This document shows positions 34,305 to 42,138 of a stretch of 64,000 nucleotides of DNA, in pieces. The notes under the pieces were generated by a model. It did not search any database. It saw only the letters and a program-made list of their open reading frames with translations, and was not told the DNA's origin. Each line of letters begins with the position of its first letter. The stretch's first letter is position 1. The translations under genes and the position numbers were made by a program. Source of the DNA: Nocardia sp. BSTN01 (GTDB taxonomy: Bacteria > Actinomycetota > Actinomycetes > Mycobacteriales > Mycobacteriaceae); contig NZ_JADKYP010000037.1 of NCBI RefSeq assembly GCF_015354405.1, positions 1-64,000 on the forward strand, written 5' to 3'.

Positions 34305-34958
34305 TCACATTTCGGCGAGCAACGAGTCCAGCACCGACGAGTCGGCGAACAGTCCGTGGGTGTTGACCTCCAGCGCCGGCAGCACCATCTGGTCGGCGTA
34401 CTCGCGTAATGCTTGTCGAAAGTCGAGCTTTCCTTCGTGGCGGGCGGCATAGAGCTGCAGATAGAAGAAGAATCCGCCGCCGTTGTGCACCGCCATGTAA
34501 TTTGCCGTCGCCGAGACGTCCCGGGGCCGCCGTAGCGTGCCGACCGCGATTCCGACCTCGAGATAGGACTCCACATCCGCGCGCATCTGATCGAACAGCG
34601 AGGTCATCAGCGTTCCACCGGCCTGAAAACTGCGCATCAGGTAGGCAATGTAGGCCGCGAACTCCTCGATTTCGGCGAGCGCCTGCAGAGTCGCGTTGGG
34701 CGAGGGCTGTTGAACATATTCTGTCTTCGCGGCACGAATGACGGCACGTACGTGCTCGTCACACGCCTCGCGCAGGCCGTCCTTGGAACCGAAGTGGTGA
34801 TTGACGAGTCCGGGCGAAACCCCCGCCGCCTTGGCGATGGCCCGCACCCCGACCCCGAATCCCTCTTCTCCGAAGACGACGATCGCCGCGTCCCGGATCC
34901 GGGCGGGCGTGCTCAGATCCGAGGCGGATCCTTCCGGTACGGCTGCTCCCTTAAACAC
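34305..34958 (-). CDS. TetR-family repressor of the ABC exporter (Rv1219c-like)
   Basis: This is a 217-residue regulator. The helix-turn-helix (IRDAAIVVFGEEGFGVGVRA, then KAAGVSPGLVNHHFGSKDGL) is canonical TetR; the C-terminal ligand domain is specific to this group. Translation probably starts at the GTG at 34958, because a TATATT -10 element ends 6 bases upstream, giving a leaderless message. Two 14-base repeats overlap the -10 and the start codon, so the protein should repress its own operon, with release on binding an exported compound. Mycobacterial Rv1219c behaves this way toward Rv1217c-Rv1218c. Confidence 0.9.
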   Translation of the reverse strand: MFKGAAVPEGSASDLSTPARIRDAAIVVFGEEGFGVGVRAIAKAAGVSPGLVNHHFGSKDGLREACDEHVRAVIRAAKTEYVQQPSPNATLQALAEIEEFAAYIAYLMRSFQAGGTLMTSLFDQMRADVESYLEVGIAVGTLRRPRDVSATANYMAVHNGGGFFFYLQLYAARHEGKLDFRQALREYADQMVLPALEVNTHGLFADSSVLDSLLAEM

Positions 34959-34986
34959 ATGTTCAATATACTAAACACTCGTTCAA
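34953..34986 (-). promoter_or_regulatory. TetR operator pair over the exporter promoter
   Basis: AAACACATGTTCAA (34953-34966) and AAACACTCGTTCAA (34973-34986) repeat with a 20-base step; each has an AACA/TGTT-type dyad. The TATATT -10 (34965-34970, minus strand) sits between and partly inside them. Confidence 0.7.
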
Positions 34987-35104
34987 TCCGCACGCAAGAG
35001 TTGGCACCGAGCGAATTTCGGCAATCGAATGCGCAGGTAGACAGCGTCCTGCGAGCTAATTTCGGCAGCGGCGGGATCGAGCCGCCGGGTGATCGGAGCG
35101 GTGA

Positions 35105-35752
35105 TCAGCCGCGGGAGGCGCAGAGCAGGCCGTCGCCGACCGGGATCAGCACGCTGGTCAGGTCCGGATCCTCGGCCACGGCCCGGGTCGCCGCCCGCAC
35201 CGCCTGGGTCGCGGCGTCGCGCTGTGCCGGATCGGGCACCCGCCCACCCAGCAGCGCGTTGTACATCAGCACCGCCCCACCCTCGCGCAGCAAACGTACG
35301 GCCTGCTCGACGTACTGCGGATGTTCCAGCGGGGCCGCATCGATGAACACCAGGTCGTAGGCGCCGTCGGCCAGCCGGGGCAGCACGTCCAGAGCACGGC
35401 CGTTGATCAGCCGGGTGCGCGCGGGGGCGATATCTGCCGCCCGGAAGGCGTCCTTGGCCGCGCGCTGATGTTCCGGCTCGGAGTCGATCGTGGTCAGCGT
35501 GCCGTCCTCGCGCATGCCGTCGAGCAACCACAGGCCGCTGATGCCGGCGCCGGTGCCGACCTCGACCACCGCCCGCGCGCCGAGCAGCTGGGCGTACATG
35601 CTGAGCAGCGCTCCCACCGACGGCGGCACCGGCGCCGCGCCCAGTTCGGTGGCCCGCTCCCGCGCGGCGATGAGGATCTCGTCCTCGACCACGGATTCCT
35701 CCACGTAGGCGAGGTTGCGCTGCAGGGCCGATGCCGCTGGGATGTGGCTCAC
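35105..35752 (-). CDS. O-methyltransferase (Rv1220c-like)
   Basis: This is a 215-residue SAM-dependent methyltransferase of the catechol/caffeoyl-CoA O-methyltransferase family. The SAM-binding site is [17 protein letters not shown], with the acidic residue in [11 protein letters not shown] and the metal/substrate-side [18 protein letters not shown]. The GTG at 35752 follows a TAGCCT -10 by 7 bases (leaderless). Upstream in-frame codons at 35845 lack such support. It is divergent from sigE, as in mycobacteria, and the shared region suggests stress-linked expression. The physiological substrate is unknown. Confidence 0.88.
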   Translation of the reverse strand: MSHIPAASALQRNLAYVEESVVEDEILIAARERATELGAAPVPPSVGALLSMYAQLLGARAVVEVGTGAGISGLWLLDGMREDGTLTTIDSEPEHQRAAKDAFRAADIAPARTRLINGRALDVLPRLADGAYDLVFIDAAPLEHPQYVEQAVRLLREGGAVLMYNALLGGRVPDPAQRDAATQAVRAATRAVAEDPDLTSVLIPVGDGLLCASRG

Positions 35753-35759
35753 GAATATG

Positions 35760-35765
35760 AGGCTA
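35760..35765 (-). promoter_or_regulatory. -10 element of the O-methyltransferase gene
   Basis: TAGCCT on the minus strand ends 7 bases before the GTG at 35752, with no ribosome site. Confidence 0.45.
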
Positions 35766-35862
35766 ACGGCGTGGCAGTCCAGGGGCGCGACGACGGCCGG
35801 TGTTTTTCTCAGGTGTCCCTCAGCCTCCCCATACCACCGGCACATCGGGAACCGCCAGAGTA

Positions 35863-36765
35863 ATGACCAAGCAAGGGCCGGCCGACCGCCGGACGGCGCC
35901 CGGGAACACCGGACTCAGGTTCGGGGTTGTACCCGGTACGCGACGACCACCAGTCGTCGTGCGCCTTCCACGGTCCCGAGTAGGAGGTCACCCCATCCAC
36001 AAGGTCGATGCGGCGCGCGAGTACGCCACCCTGCCCGAGTCGAGTCTGCCGATCGGCGTCTCGGCCGATTACGAGCTGCCCGGTGCGGCTCGTAGCGATG
36101 TCCGTACCGAAGCCGGGGCCGACGTCATCGACGGCGACGGCTTCGACGATACCGAAGCCGTCGCGGGCGATGCCGCGGACGACGACGCGCTGAGCGGTAC
36201 CGCCGCCTTCGACGCCACCGGCGACCGCACCATGATGCCGTCCTGGGACGAACTGGTCCGCGAGCACGCCGACCGGGTGTACCGGCTGGCCTACCGCCTG
36301 ACCGGTGACCCGCAGGACGCGGAGGATCTTACCCAGGAGACGTTCATCCGCGTCTTCCGTTCGTTGCAGAACTATCAGCCCGGCACGTTCGAGGGCTGGC
36401 TGCACCGGATCACCACGAATCTGTTCCTGGACATGGTCCGCCGGCGCAACCGCATCCGGATGGAGGCGTTGCCCGAGGACTACGACCGGGTGCCGTCCGA
36501 AGGTCCCGGACCCGAGCAGGTCTATCACGACGCCCGGCTGGATCCGGATCTGCAGCGGGCGCTCGACGCGCTGGCGCCGGAATTCCGCGCGGCCGTCGTG
36601 CTGTGCGATATCGAGGGTCTGTCCTACGAGGAGATCGGCGCTACCCTCGGGGTGAAGTTGGGTACCGTGCGCAGCCGTATCCACCGCGGCCGTCAGGCGT
36701 TGCGGGAATACCTTGCGCATAATGGTGCTCAGCAGCGGTTCGCCGCTGAGGAGAAAGTCGGGTAA
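35863..36765 (+). CDS. sigE: ECF sigma factor SigE
   Basis: This sigma factor of up to 300 residues controls the envelope and heat stress response. The core is nearly identical to mycobacterial Sig[21 protein letters not shown], the region 2 signature [20 protein letters not shown], and region 4 [20 protein letters not shown] with [12 protein letters not shown]. The N-terminal extension before residue about 125 is long, acidic and variable. The start is uncertain: ATG 35863 (chosen), GTG 35800, or a shorter form behind a perfect AGGAGG at 35982-35987. Mycobacterial SigE is also made as several N-terminal isoforms. The downstream rseA and htrA genes encode its zinc anti-sigma factor and a stress protease. 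Confidence 0.94.
   Translation: MTKQGPADRRTAPGNTGLRFGVVPGTRRPPVVVRLPRSRVGGHPIHKVDAAREYATLPESSLPIGVSADYELPGAARSDVRTEAGADVIDGDGFDDTEAVAGDAADDDALSGTAAFDATGDRTMMPSWDELVREHADRVYRLAYRLTGDPQDAEDLTQETFIRVFRSLQNYQPGTFEGWLHRITTNLFLDMVRRRNRIRMEALPEDYDRVPSEGPGPEQVYHDARLDPDLQRALDALAPEFRAAVVLCDIEGLSYEEIGATLGVKLGTVRSRIHRGRQALREYLAHNGAQQRFAAEEKVG
35982..35997 (+). promoter_or_regulatory. Strong Shine-Dalgarno inside sigE frame before an ATC codon
   Basis: AGGAGG (35982-35987) is followed after seven bases by ATC at 35995, in frame with sigE; no ATG, GTG or TTG lies at that spacing. It may drive a shorter SigE isoform from a rare non-canonical start, or pause ribosomes. Confidence 0.4.
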
Positions 36766-36830
36766 ACAGCGGTGCAGCGCCGCGGCCGTGCCCGGCGAAG
36801 CTGCAATCCGTCGGAAGGGTGTGCATCCGT

Positions 36831-37220
36831 ATGACCGGCGAGGGTCGATTCGCCCCCACCGAACACCTGGCCAATGAGGCCGTCGTCGCGTATGTCGACG
36901 GCGAGCTGAGAATGAACGCCTATCTGCGCGCGGCCGAACATCTGTCCCGCTGCCCCGAATGCGCCGCCGAGGTCGAGGCGCAACAGCAGGCGCGGGTGGC
37001 ACTGCGCCGGGCGGCACAGATGCAGATTTCCGCGCCGACGGACCTGCAGGACACGCTGAGCCGAATTCCGTTGGCCGACCTCACCGGTAGTAGCACCGAC
37101 GATATGTCGCGTGGCGCGAGTTTCCTCGGCCTGCGGGCGGATTCGTTCCGTTTCGCCTCCTCCTCGAATCGAGAAATGGGATTCGAGAGCAGGCGGTGGA
37201 CGGGATGGTGGCGCAAGTAG
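36831..37220 (+). CDS. rseA: Zinc-binding anti-sigma factor RseA
   Basis: This is a 129-residue ZAS-family anti-sigma factor. The zinc motif His-x3-Cys-x2-Cys is present as HLSRCPEC, following the helical segment EAVVAYVDGELRMNAYLRAA. The C-terminal part is polar without a membrane helix, so it is a soluble, probably redox- or phosphorylation-controlled regulator of SigE. The position right behind sigE (65 bases) supports the assignment. The ATG at 36831 is chosen with GGAAGGG upstream at about 11 bases; a GTG at 36819 is in frame. It overlaps or abuts the htrA start. Confidence 0.9.
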   Translation: MTGEGRFAPTEHLANEAVVAYVDGELRMNAYLRAAEHLSRCPECAAEVEAQQQARVALRRAAQMQISAPTDLQDTLSRIPLADLTGSSTDDMSRGASFLGLRADSFRFASSSNREMGFESRRWTGWWRK

Positions 37221-37231
37221 AGTTTGCGAAC

Positions 37232-38779
37232 GTGACCACCGAATCGACGCCGTCCGCTTCATCGGATTCGGCGGCCAGGGGGAACCTGAGGCCGTCGGAC
37301 GCGCCCGTGCTGGGGCCGCGCCCGGTGTACCGCCCGGATATCGATAAACACACCGCCCGCGCTTTCCGCCGCCCGGAGGGGCAGGCCGGATCTTTCGCAC
37401 CACATGCCCAGGCCGCGCCCGCGCCGCGCCACGACACTCCCGAGTTGGTCAATCGCCCGCCGGACGCGGTGCTGGCCGAGGCCTTCGGACGGCCCGCGGG
37501 TTCCGACGAACTTCTGCAGCGCGATCCCGAGGCCGGGGCCGACACGCCCGATACGAGCGCACCGGTCGATCCGTGGCGCGATCCCGCGGCCGCGGCCCGG
37601 CTCGGCGATCCCGCCATCCACACCCCCGCGCCGCAGCCGCTGCCGCCGGGCGTCAAACTCGGCGCCCGCGAGGTGCTGTTCGGCGGCAAGGTCGCGCCCA
37701 AGGCACTGGCGATCCTGGGTGTGGCCGCATTGATCATCGGTGTGCTCGGCGGCCTCGTCGGCCGGTTCACCGCCGAGAACACCGGAGCGCTGACCTCGCG
37801 CAAGATCGCGCTGCAGCAGGAGAGCAACACCGACAAACCGCACAGCCAGGTCGCCAAGGTGGCCGACGCGGTGCTGCCCTCGGTCGTCTCGATCCGCGAG
37901 ACCGTCGGCGACAACGGCGCCCTCGGTTCGGGCGTGGTCATCGACGGCAACGGCTACATCGTCACCAACAATCATGTCATCTCGATGGCGGCGCAGGACA
38001 AATCCGGGCGGGCCAAGATCCAGGCCACCTTCTCCGACGGCACCCGGGCCCCGGCCCAGCTGGTCGGCCGCGACCCGAAGACCGACCTCGCCGTGCTGAA
38101 GGTCGACGTCAAGAACCTCACGGTCGCCCGGCTCGGCAAGTCGAGCGAGGTGCAGGTCGGCGACGACGTGCTGGCCATCGGCTCGCCGCTGGGCCTGAGC
38201 AAGACCGTCACCTCCGGCATCGTCAGCGCGTTGCACCGCGCCATCCAGGAGAGCCCGGAGGCCGGCGACGACACCGCGGGCGCCTTCGACGCCGTGCAGA
38301 CCGACGCCGCGATCAACCACGGCAACTCCGGCGGCGCCCTGGTCGACGGCGAGGGCCGGTTGATCGGGATCAACACCGCCATCCGCAGCGAGAGCGGCGG
38401 ATCGGTCGGCCTCGGCTTCGCGATTCCGGTGGATCTGGTGCAGCGGGTGTCGCAGACCCTGATCCGCGACGGTGTGATGTACCACCCGTGGCTCGGGGTG
38501 AGCGCGAAGACCAAGCAGGTCGAGAACGACGTCATGAGCGGCGCCGCGGTGGCGGATGTGGTCGGCAACAGCCCGGCCGCCAAGGCCGGTATCGCCGAGG
38601 GCGACGTCATCGTGAAGGTGGGCGATCGGCAGGTCACCGAACCGGCCGAACTCACCGTCGCCGTGCAGTCCCATCAGATCGGGGAGACGGTGAATTTCCA
38701 ATTGATCCGCGACGGCCGCCAGGTCGATGTGCCGGTGACGCTGGAATCCGATAAGAACGCCCCGCAAGCACCCCAGTAG
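37232..38779 (+). CDS. htrA: HtrA/DegP-like serine protease with PDZ domain
   Basis: This is a membrane-anchored stress protease of about 515 residues. A Pro-rich cytosolic part (about 1-160) precedes one transmembrane helix (ALAILGVAALIIGVLGGLVG), a trypsin-like domain with the catalytic triad His (VTNNHVIS), Asp (DPKTDLAVLK) and Ser (NHGNSGGALVD), and a C-terminal PDZ domain (GNSPAAKAGIAEGDVIVKVG). It degrades misfolded envelope proteins outside the membrane and in mycobacteria acts with the SigE-RseA circuit. The GTG at 37232 follows a TAGAGT -10 by 8 bases; an ATG at 37205 is an alternative. The stop overlaps the -10 of tatB. Confidence 0.94.
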   Translation: MTTESTPSASSDSAARGNLRPSDAPVLGPRPVYRPDIDKHTARAFRRPEGQAGSFAPHAQAAPAPRHDTPELVNRPPDAVLAEAFGRPAGSDELLQRDPEAGADTPDTSAPVDPWRDPAAAARLGDPAIHTPAPQPLPPGVKLGAREVLFGGKVAPKALAILGVAALIIGVLGGLVGRFTAENTGALTSRKIALQQESNTDKPHSQVAKVADAVLPSVVSIRETVGDNGALGSGVVIDGNGYIVTNNHVISMAAQDKSGRAKIQATFSDGTRAPAQLVGRDPKTDLAVLKVDVKNLTVARLGKSSEVQVGDDVLAIGSPLGLSKTVTSGIVSALHRAIQESPEAGDDTAGAFDAVQTDAAINHGNSGGALVDGEGRLIGINTAIRSESGGSVGLGFAIPVDLVQRVSQTLIRDGVMYHPWLGVSAKTKQVENDVMSGAAVADVVGNSPAAKAGIAEGDVIVKVGDRQVTEPAELTVAVQSHQIGETVNFQLIRDGRQVDVPVTLESDKNAPQAPQ

Positions 38780-38782
38780 CCT
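38777..38782 (+). promoter_or_regulatory. -10 element of tatB overlapping the htrA stop codon
   Basis: TAGCCT includes the TAG of htrA and ends 6 bases before the ATG of tatB, so tatB can be transcribed leaderless and independently of the stress operon. Confidence 0.45.
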
Positions 38783-38788
38783 GGTCTT

Positions 38789-39253
38789 ATGTTCAATATC
38801 GGCTGGCCCGAGATGGTGATCCTGGTGGTCGCCGCGCTGGTGATTCTCGGCCCGGAGCGGCTTCCGGGGGCGATTCGCTGGACCGCGCAGAGTCTGCGTC
38901 AGGTCCGCGACTACGCCTCCGGAGCCACCAGCCAGCTGCGCAACGATCTCGGACCCGAGCTCGACGAACTGCGCAAACCTCTGGAAGAGCTCAACGAACT
39001 GCGCAAACCACTCGAAGGTCTGCGCGGGATGACGCCGCGGTCGATGGTCACCAAGCACCTCTTCGACGGTGACGATTCGCTGTTCACCGGCACGTTCGGC
39101 GGTGCGAATCCGGGTAACGGCTCGTCAAGCAACTCCGCGTCCTCACAGACCGGCACACCGAATTCTGTGACCCCACCCAATTATTCGGTGCCCGAACCGC
39201 CGAAACCGCTCGACCGCAACGAGAAACCGCCGATCGATTTCGACGCCACCTGA
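38789..39253 (+). CDS. tatB: Twin-arginine translocase subunit TatB
   Basis: This is a 154-residue protein with an N-terminal membrane helix preceded by the conserved [13 protein letters not shown], the hinge LGPERLP and an amphipathic helix ([17 protein letters not shown]). A charged coiled region and a Pro/Ser-rich tail follow. TatB forms the receptor with TatC for folded proteins carrying RR signal peptides. The FxxxGxxE pattern and the tail length distinguish it from TatA. It follows htrA, as in mycobacteria, but with its own leaderless promoter. Confidence 0.92.
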   Translation: MFNIGWPEMVILVVAALVILGPERLPGAIRWTAQSLRQVRDYASGATSQLRNDLGPELDELRKPLEELNELRKPLEGLRGMTPRSMVTKHLFDGDDSLFTGTFGGANPGNGSSSNSASSQTGTPNSVTPPNYSVPEPPKPLDRNEKPPIDFDAT

Positions 39254-39379
39254 TCGAAAAGCACTGATAGTGCCGTTACGGACCGCCCGGTCCGGCCCAA
39301 ATGCCCGGTGTGCTCGATTGATTCGCCGCGTGCGGCGGATTCGTCAACCCGACTAGACACATCCGGCTGTCGAGCTATC

Positions 39380-39385
39380 TAGACT
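39380..39385 (+). promoter_or_regulatory. -10 element of the HTH gene (leaderless)
   Basis: TAGACT, with the flanking TATC upstream, ends 6 bases before the ATG at 39392, without a ribosome site. Confidence 0.5.
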
Positions 39386-39391
39386 TCGCAC

Positions 39392-40228
39392 ATGTCAGCC
39401 GACGAGGTGGCACGGGTGTTCGCGATCGAAGACAAGGTCGAACGTCTCAAGGCTGCCACCGAAGGGGTCGCGGCGGCCCAGCAGACCATCAACGAGCTCA
39501 CCCGCATCCGCCGAGCGGTGATCAGAGAGCTGCATGCCGAGGGCTGGACCTTCGCCAGGATCGGTGCGGCAGCGGGACTTTCACGCGCCCGGATTCACCA
39601 GGTCAGCACCCAGGGGCCGGTACCGGAAGGGTTGTTCTTCGGGCACGGCCCACTCACCGTGCTGACGCCCGATCTCCGCGCGGTCACCCGCGCCACGCCG
39701 CTGATCGGCGCGCCGGATGCCGCCGCGCCGCACCGGCTGGCGGAACTGTTGCGGCAACTCGGATTCACCGTCACGGTCGAACGGTTCCTCCCCGGGCGCC
39801 CGGTCGATCTCGACCGTGAGGGCCTGATCGTGCTCGGCGGGCCCGAATTGTCGCCCAGTCTGCGCTATCTGGTCTCCGCCGACCCGCGGCTGCGCCGGAC
39901 CCTCGCGCGGGCCGGGCGAGTGCGCCGCGCGATCGAGGACCGGGCCGCACGGCGGATCTACCGGCCGGGCGGCACCGAACCCTTCGACATCGCCTATCTG
40001 GCGCGCCTGCCCCGCCCGGACGGGCGCGGGACCATTCTGGTCATCGACGGACTGCATCCGCCCGGATCACTCGGCGCGATACGGCTTCTCGGCACCCGGC
40101 TGGCGACCCTGCACGAGCGCGCCGACACCCGGGCCTTCTCGGCGGTGATCGGCGTCCGCTACGACCGCCACACCGGCGAACCGATCGAGGTGGATCTGCT
40201 CACGCCGATCTACCGCCACGAACGGTGA
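39392..40228 (+). CDS. Helix-turn-helix DNA-binding protein with uncharacterised C-terminal domain
   Basis: This is a 278-residue cytosolic protein. The N-terminal 70 residues form a sigma-region-4/XRE-like HTH (IRRAVIRELHAEGWTFARIG, then AAGLSRARIHQVSTQG). The larger C-terminal part has a hydrophobic alpha/beta pattern (LIVLGGPELSPSLRYLVSAD, TILVIDGLHPPGSLGAIRLL) that might bind a ligand or be an inactive hydrolase-like domain. I do not recognise the family. In the mycobacterial order tatB is not next to gpgS; this gene sits exactly at that second junction and may have come with the rearrangement. 40229-40294 shows no clear terminator. Confidence 0.6.
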   Translation: MSADEVARVFAIEDKVERLKAATEGVAAAQQTINELTRIRRAVIRELHAEGWTFARIGAAAGLSRARIHQVSTQGPVPEGLFFGHGPLTVLTPDLRAVTRATPLIGAPDAAAPHRLAELLRQLGFTVTVERFLPGRPVDLDREGLIVLGGPELSPSLRYLVSADPRLRRTLARAGRVRRAIEDRAARRIYRPGGTEPFDIAYLARLPRPDGRGTILVIDGLHPPGSLGAIRLLGTRLATLHERADTRAFSAVIGVRYDRHTGEPIEVDLLTPIYRHER

Positions 40229-40294
40229 AATCTCTGCCTCCGCTTCGCTCCGGCGGGGTTTACGGCTCGTAGCGTGTTTCCGGCTCGCAGAGGA

Positions 40295-41218
40295 TCAGGC
40301 GGCGACTTCGGTGGGACGCAGGGTGTTCATCGGCGGCCGATCCGCCAGATCCACATCCGTGCTCAGCGCGGTGAATTCCTCACCGACCAGCGGGAATTGC
40401 GTCAATGCCGCGCCGGAGTCGCGAATTCCGCTGCGCCCCAGCACGGTTCCGAGAATCTGCCGGCTCATCACACCCAGATCCGACAGCGGACGATTGCGAT
40501 GTGTGCGCACGCCCAGATTCACCTGGCCGATCGCCGAGAGGCCGAGCAGGTCGAAAGTGTCCAGCAGCAGGCCGATCTCCACGCCGTAGCCCGGCGCGAA
40601 CGGCACCGCGGTCAGCAGTTCCCGCGTCCCCGCGTACTCACCGCCCAAGGGCTGCAACACCTTCGACAGATCCGGGCGCAATGCCGCCAGCAGCGGTCGC
40701 GCCACCAGTTCGGTCACCCGGCCACCACCGTGCTGCTCCACCGCCGCGCCCTGGCGCAGCGGACGCCGGTAGTAGGCCTTCACCAGGTGCATACCGTCCA
40801 CGGTCAGCAGTGGACCCAGCAGTTTCGGCACGAACATCGGATCCGGATCGATCAGATCCGAATCGACGAACGCCACCAGGTCACCGGAGGTCGCGGCCAG
40901 CGAGCGCCACAACACCTCGCCCTTGCCGGGCACCGGCTCGAGTTCGGGCACGGCCTGCTCTCGGGTGACCACCTGCGCCCCGGCCGCGCGGGCCCGCTCG
41001 GCCGTCGCGTCCACCGAGCCGGAATCCAGCACCACCAATTCATCGACCAGCGTGCCGAGCAGCGGCCGGATACTGGCCACCACATCGGCGACCGTGCGTT
41101 CCTCGTTCAATGCGGGCAGCACCACCGACACGGTGCGCCCGTCCTTCGCGTCGACCAATTCGTCGATCGCCCACTGTGGTCGGTCCCACGTATTCGTGGC
41201 AGTCCAATCGAACGTCAT
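40295..41218 (-). CDS. gpgS: Glucosyl-3-phosphoglycerate synthase
   Basis: This 307-residue GT-A glycosyltransferase joins UDP-glucose (or another NDP-glucose) to 3-phosphoglycerate, the first step to methylglucose lipopolysaccharides that bind fatty acids. It has TVSVVLPALNEERTVADVV, the metal-binding DSD in VAFVDSDLIDPDPMFV, the acceptor region VKAYYRRP and GRVTELVARPLLA, and GEYAGTRELL, as in mycobacterial GpgS. The ATG at 41218 overlaps the TGA of folP2 (ATGA), so they are translationally coupled; the longer upstream frame is not used. Confidence 0.94.
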   Translation of the reverse strand: MTFDWTATNTWDRPQWAIDELVDAKDGRTVSVVLPALNEERTVADVVASIRPLLGTLVDELVVLDSGSVDATAERARAAGAQVVTREQAVPELEPVPGKGEVLWRSLAATSGDLVAFVDSDLIDPDPMFVPKLLGPLLTVDGMHLVKAYYRRPLRQGAAVEQHGGGRVTELVARPLLAALRPDLSKVLQPLGGEYAGTRELLTAVPFAPGYGVEIGLLLDTFDLLGLSAIGQVNLGVRTHRNRPLSDLGVMSRQILGTVLGRSGIRDSGAALTQFPLVGEEFTALSTDVDLADRPPMNTLRPTEVAA

Positions 41219-42093
41219 ACCAGACCTCGCAAGGTTCGTGCGGGGGGCCGGATGCCCTGAATCGCCGCGATCATGTCCACTACTCGCCGGGTTGCGGCGA
41301 CCTCGTGAACTCGGAAGACCCGGGCGCCGGCCGCGGCCGCCCACGCGGTTGCCGCCAATGTCCCCTCCAATCGCTCGGAAAGTCCGACACCAAGAGTCTC
41401 TCCGATGAAATCCTTATTGCTCAGCGCCATCAAGACAGGCCATCCGGTATTTACAAGAATGTCCACGGCCCGCAACAGTTCGAGCCCGTGGTAGGTGTTT
41501 TTCCCGAAATCGTGGGTCGGATCGATGAGGATCGCATCCGCGGCGACCCCCGCCGCGCGCGCCGCCTCGGCAGCGCCGACCAGTGTATCGGTGACCTCGG
41601 ACACCACATCGGCGTAGCGGACCCGATGCGGCCGGGTGCGCGGCCGGGCGCCGCCGGTGTGGCTGCACACGATCCCCACGCCCAGTTCGGCGGCCACGCC
41701 CGCGAGCTGCGGATCCGCGCCGGCCCAGGTGTCGTTGATCAGATCCGCGCCCTCGGCCACCGCCGCCCGGGCGACCTCGCTGCGCCAAGTGTCCACACTG
41801 ATCAACAGGTCGGGATAGCGGGCCCGGATGGCCGCCACGAACGGCACCACCCGCCGGGCTTCCTCCGCGGCGTCGACCTCGTCCCCCGGCCCGGCCTTCA
41901 CGCCGCCGATGTCGACCAGGTCCGCCCCCTCGGAGACGGCGCGGGCCACCGCGGCCATCGCGGCGTCGTCGGAGAAGGTGGCACCCCGGTCGTAGAAGGA
42001 ATCGGGGGTTCGGTTGACGATCGCCATCACCAGCGCCCGATCCGTCGCCACCGGCTTACCGCACAGGGTGGACAGCGGTGACGCAGAACTCAT
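41215..42093 (-). CDS. folP2: Dihydropteroate synthase-like protein FolP2
   Basis: This is a 292-residue TIM-barrel pteroate synthase homologue. It has MAIVNRTPDSFYDRGATF (first pterin signature), VDIGGVKAGPG, SVDTWRSEVARAA and LINDTWAGADPQ, and the late VFRVHEVAATRRVVDMI. The sequence groups with mycobacterial FolP2, which is thought not to support folate synthesis like FolP1 and whose substrate is unclear. The ATG at 42093 follows a TAGACT -10 by 7 bases. It is coupled to gpgS by an ATGA overlap. Confidence 0.92.
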   Translation of the reverse strand: MSSASPLSTLCGKPVATDRALVMAIVNRTPDSFYDRGATFSDDAAMAAVARAVSEGADLVDIGGVKAGPGDEVDAAEEARRVVPFVAAIRARYPDLLISVDTWRSEVARAAVAEGADLINDTWAGADPQLAGVAAELGVGIVCSHTGGARPRTRPHRVRYADVVSEVTDTLVGAAEAARAAGVAADAILIDPTHDFGKNTYHGLELLRAVDILVNTGWPVLMALSNKDFIGETLGVGLSERLEGTLAATAWAAAAGARVFRVHEVAATRRVVDMIAAIQGIRPPARTLRGLV

Positions 42094-42100
42094 GGAAGTG

Positions 42101-42106
42101 AGTCTA
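42101..42106 (-). promoter_or_regulatory. -10 element of folP2 (leaderless)
   Basis: TAGACT on the minus strand ends 7 bases before the ATG at 42093; no ribosome site is present. Confidence 0.5.
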
Positions 42107-42138
42107 ATTGCCGGGCCCTCGGCGCCCTCCGACACGAC

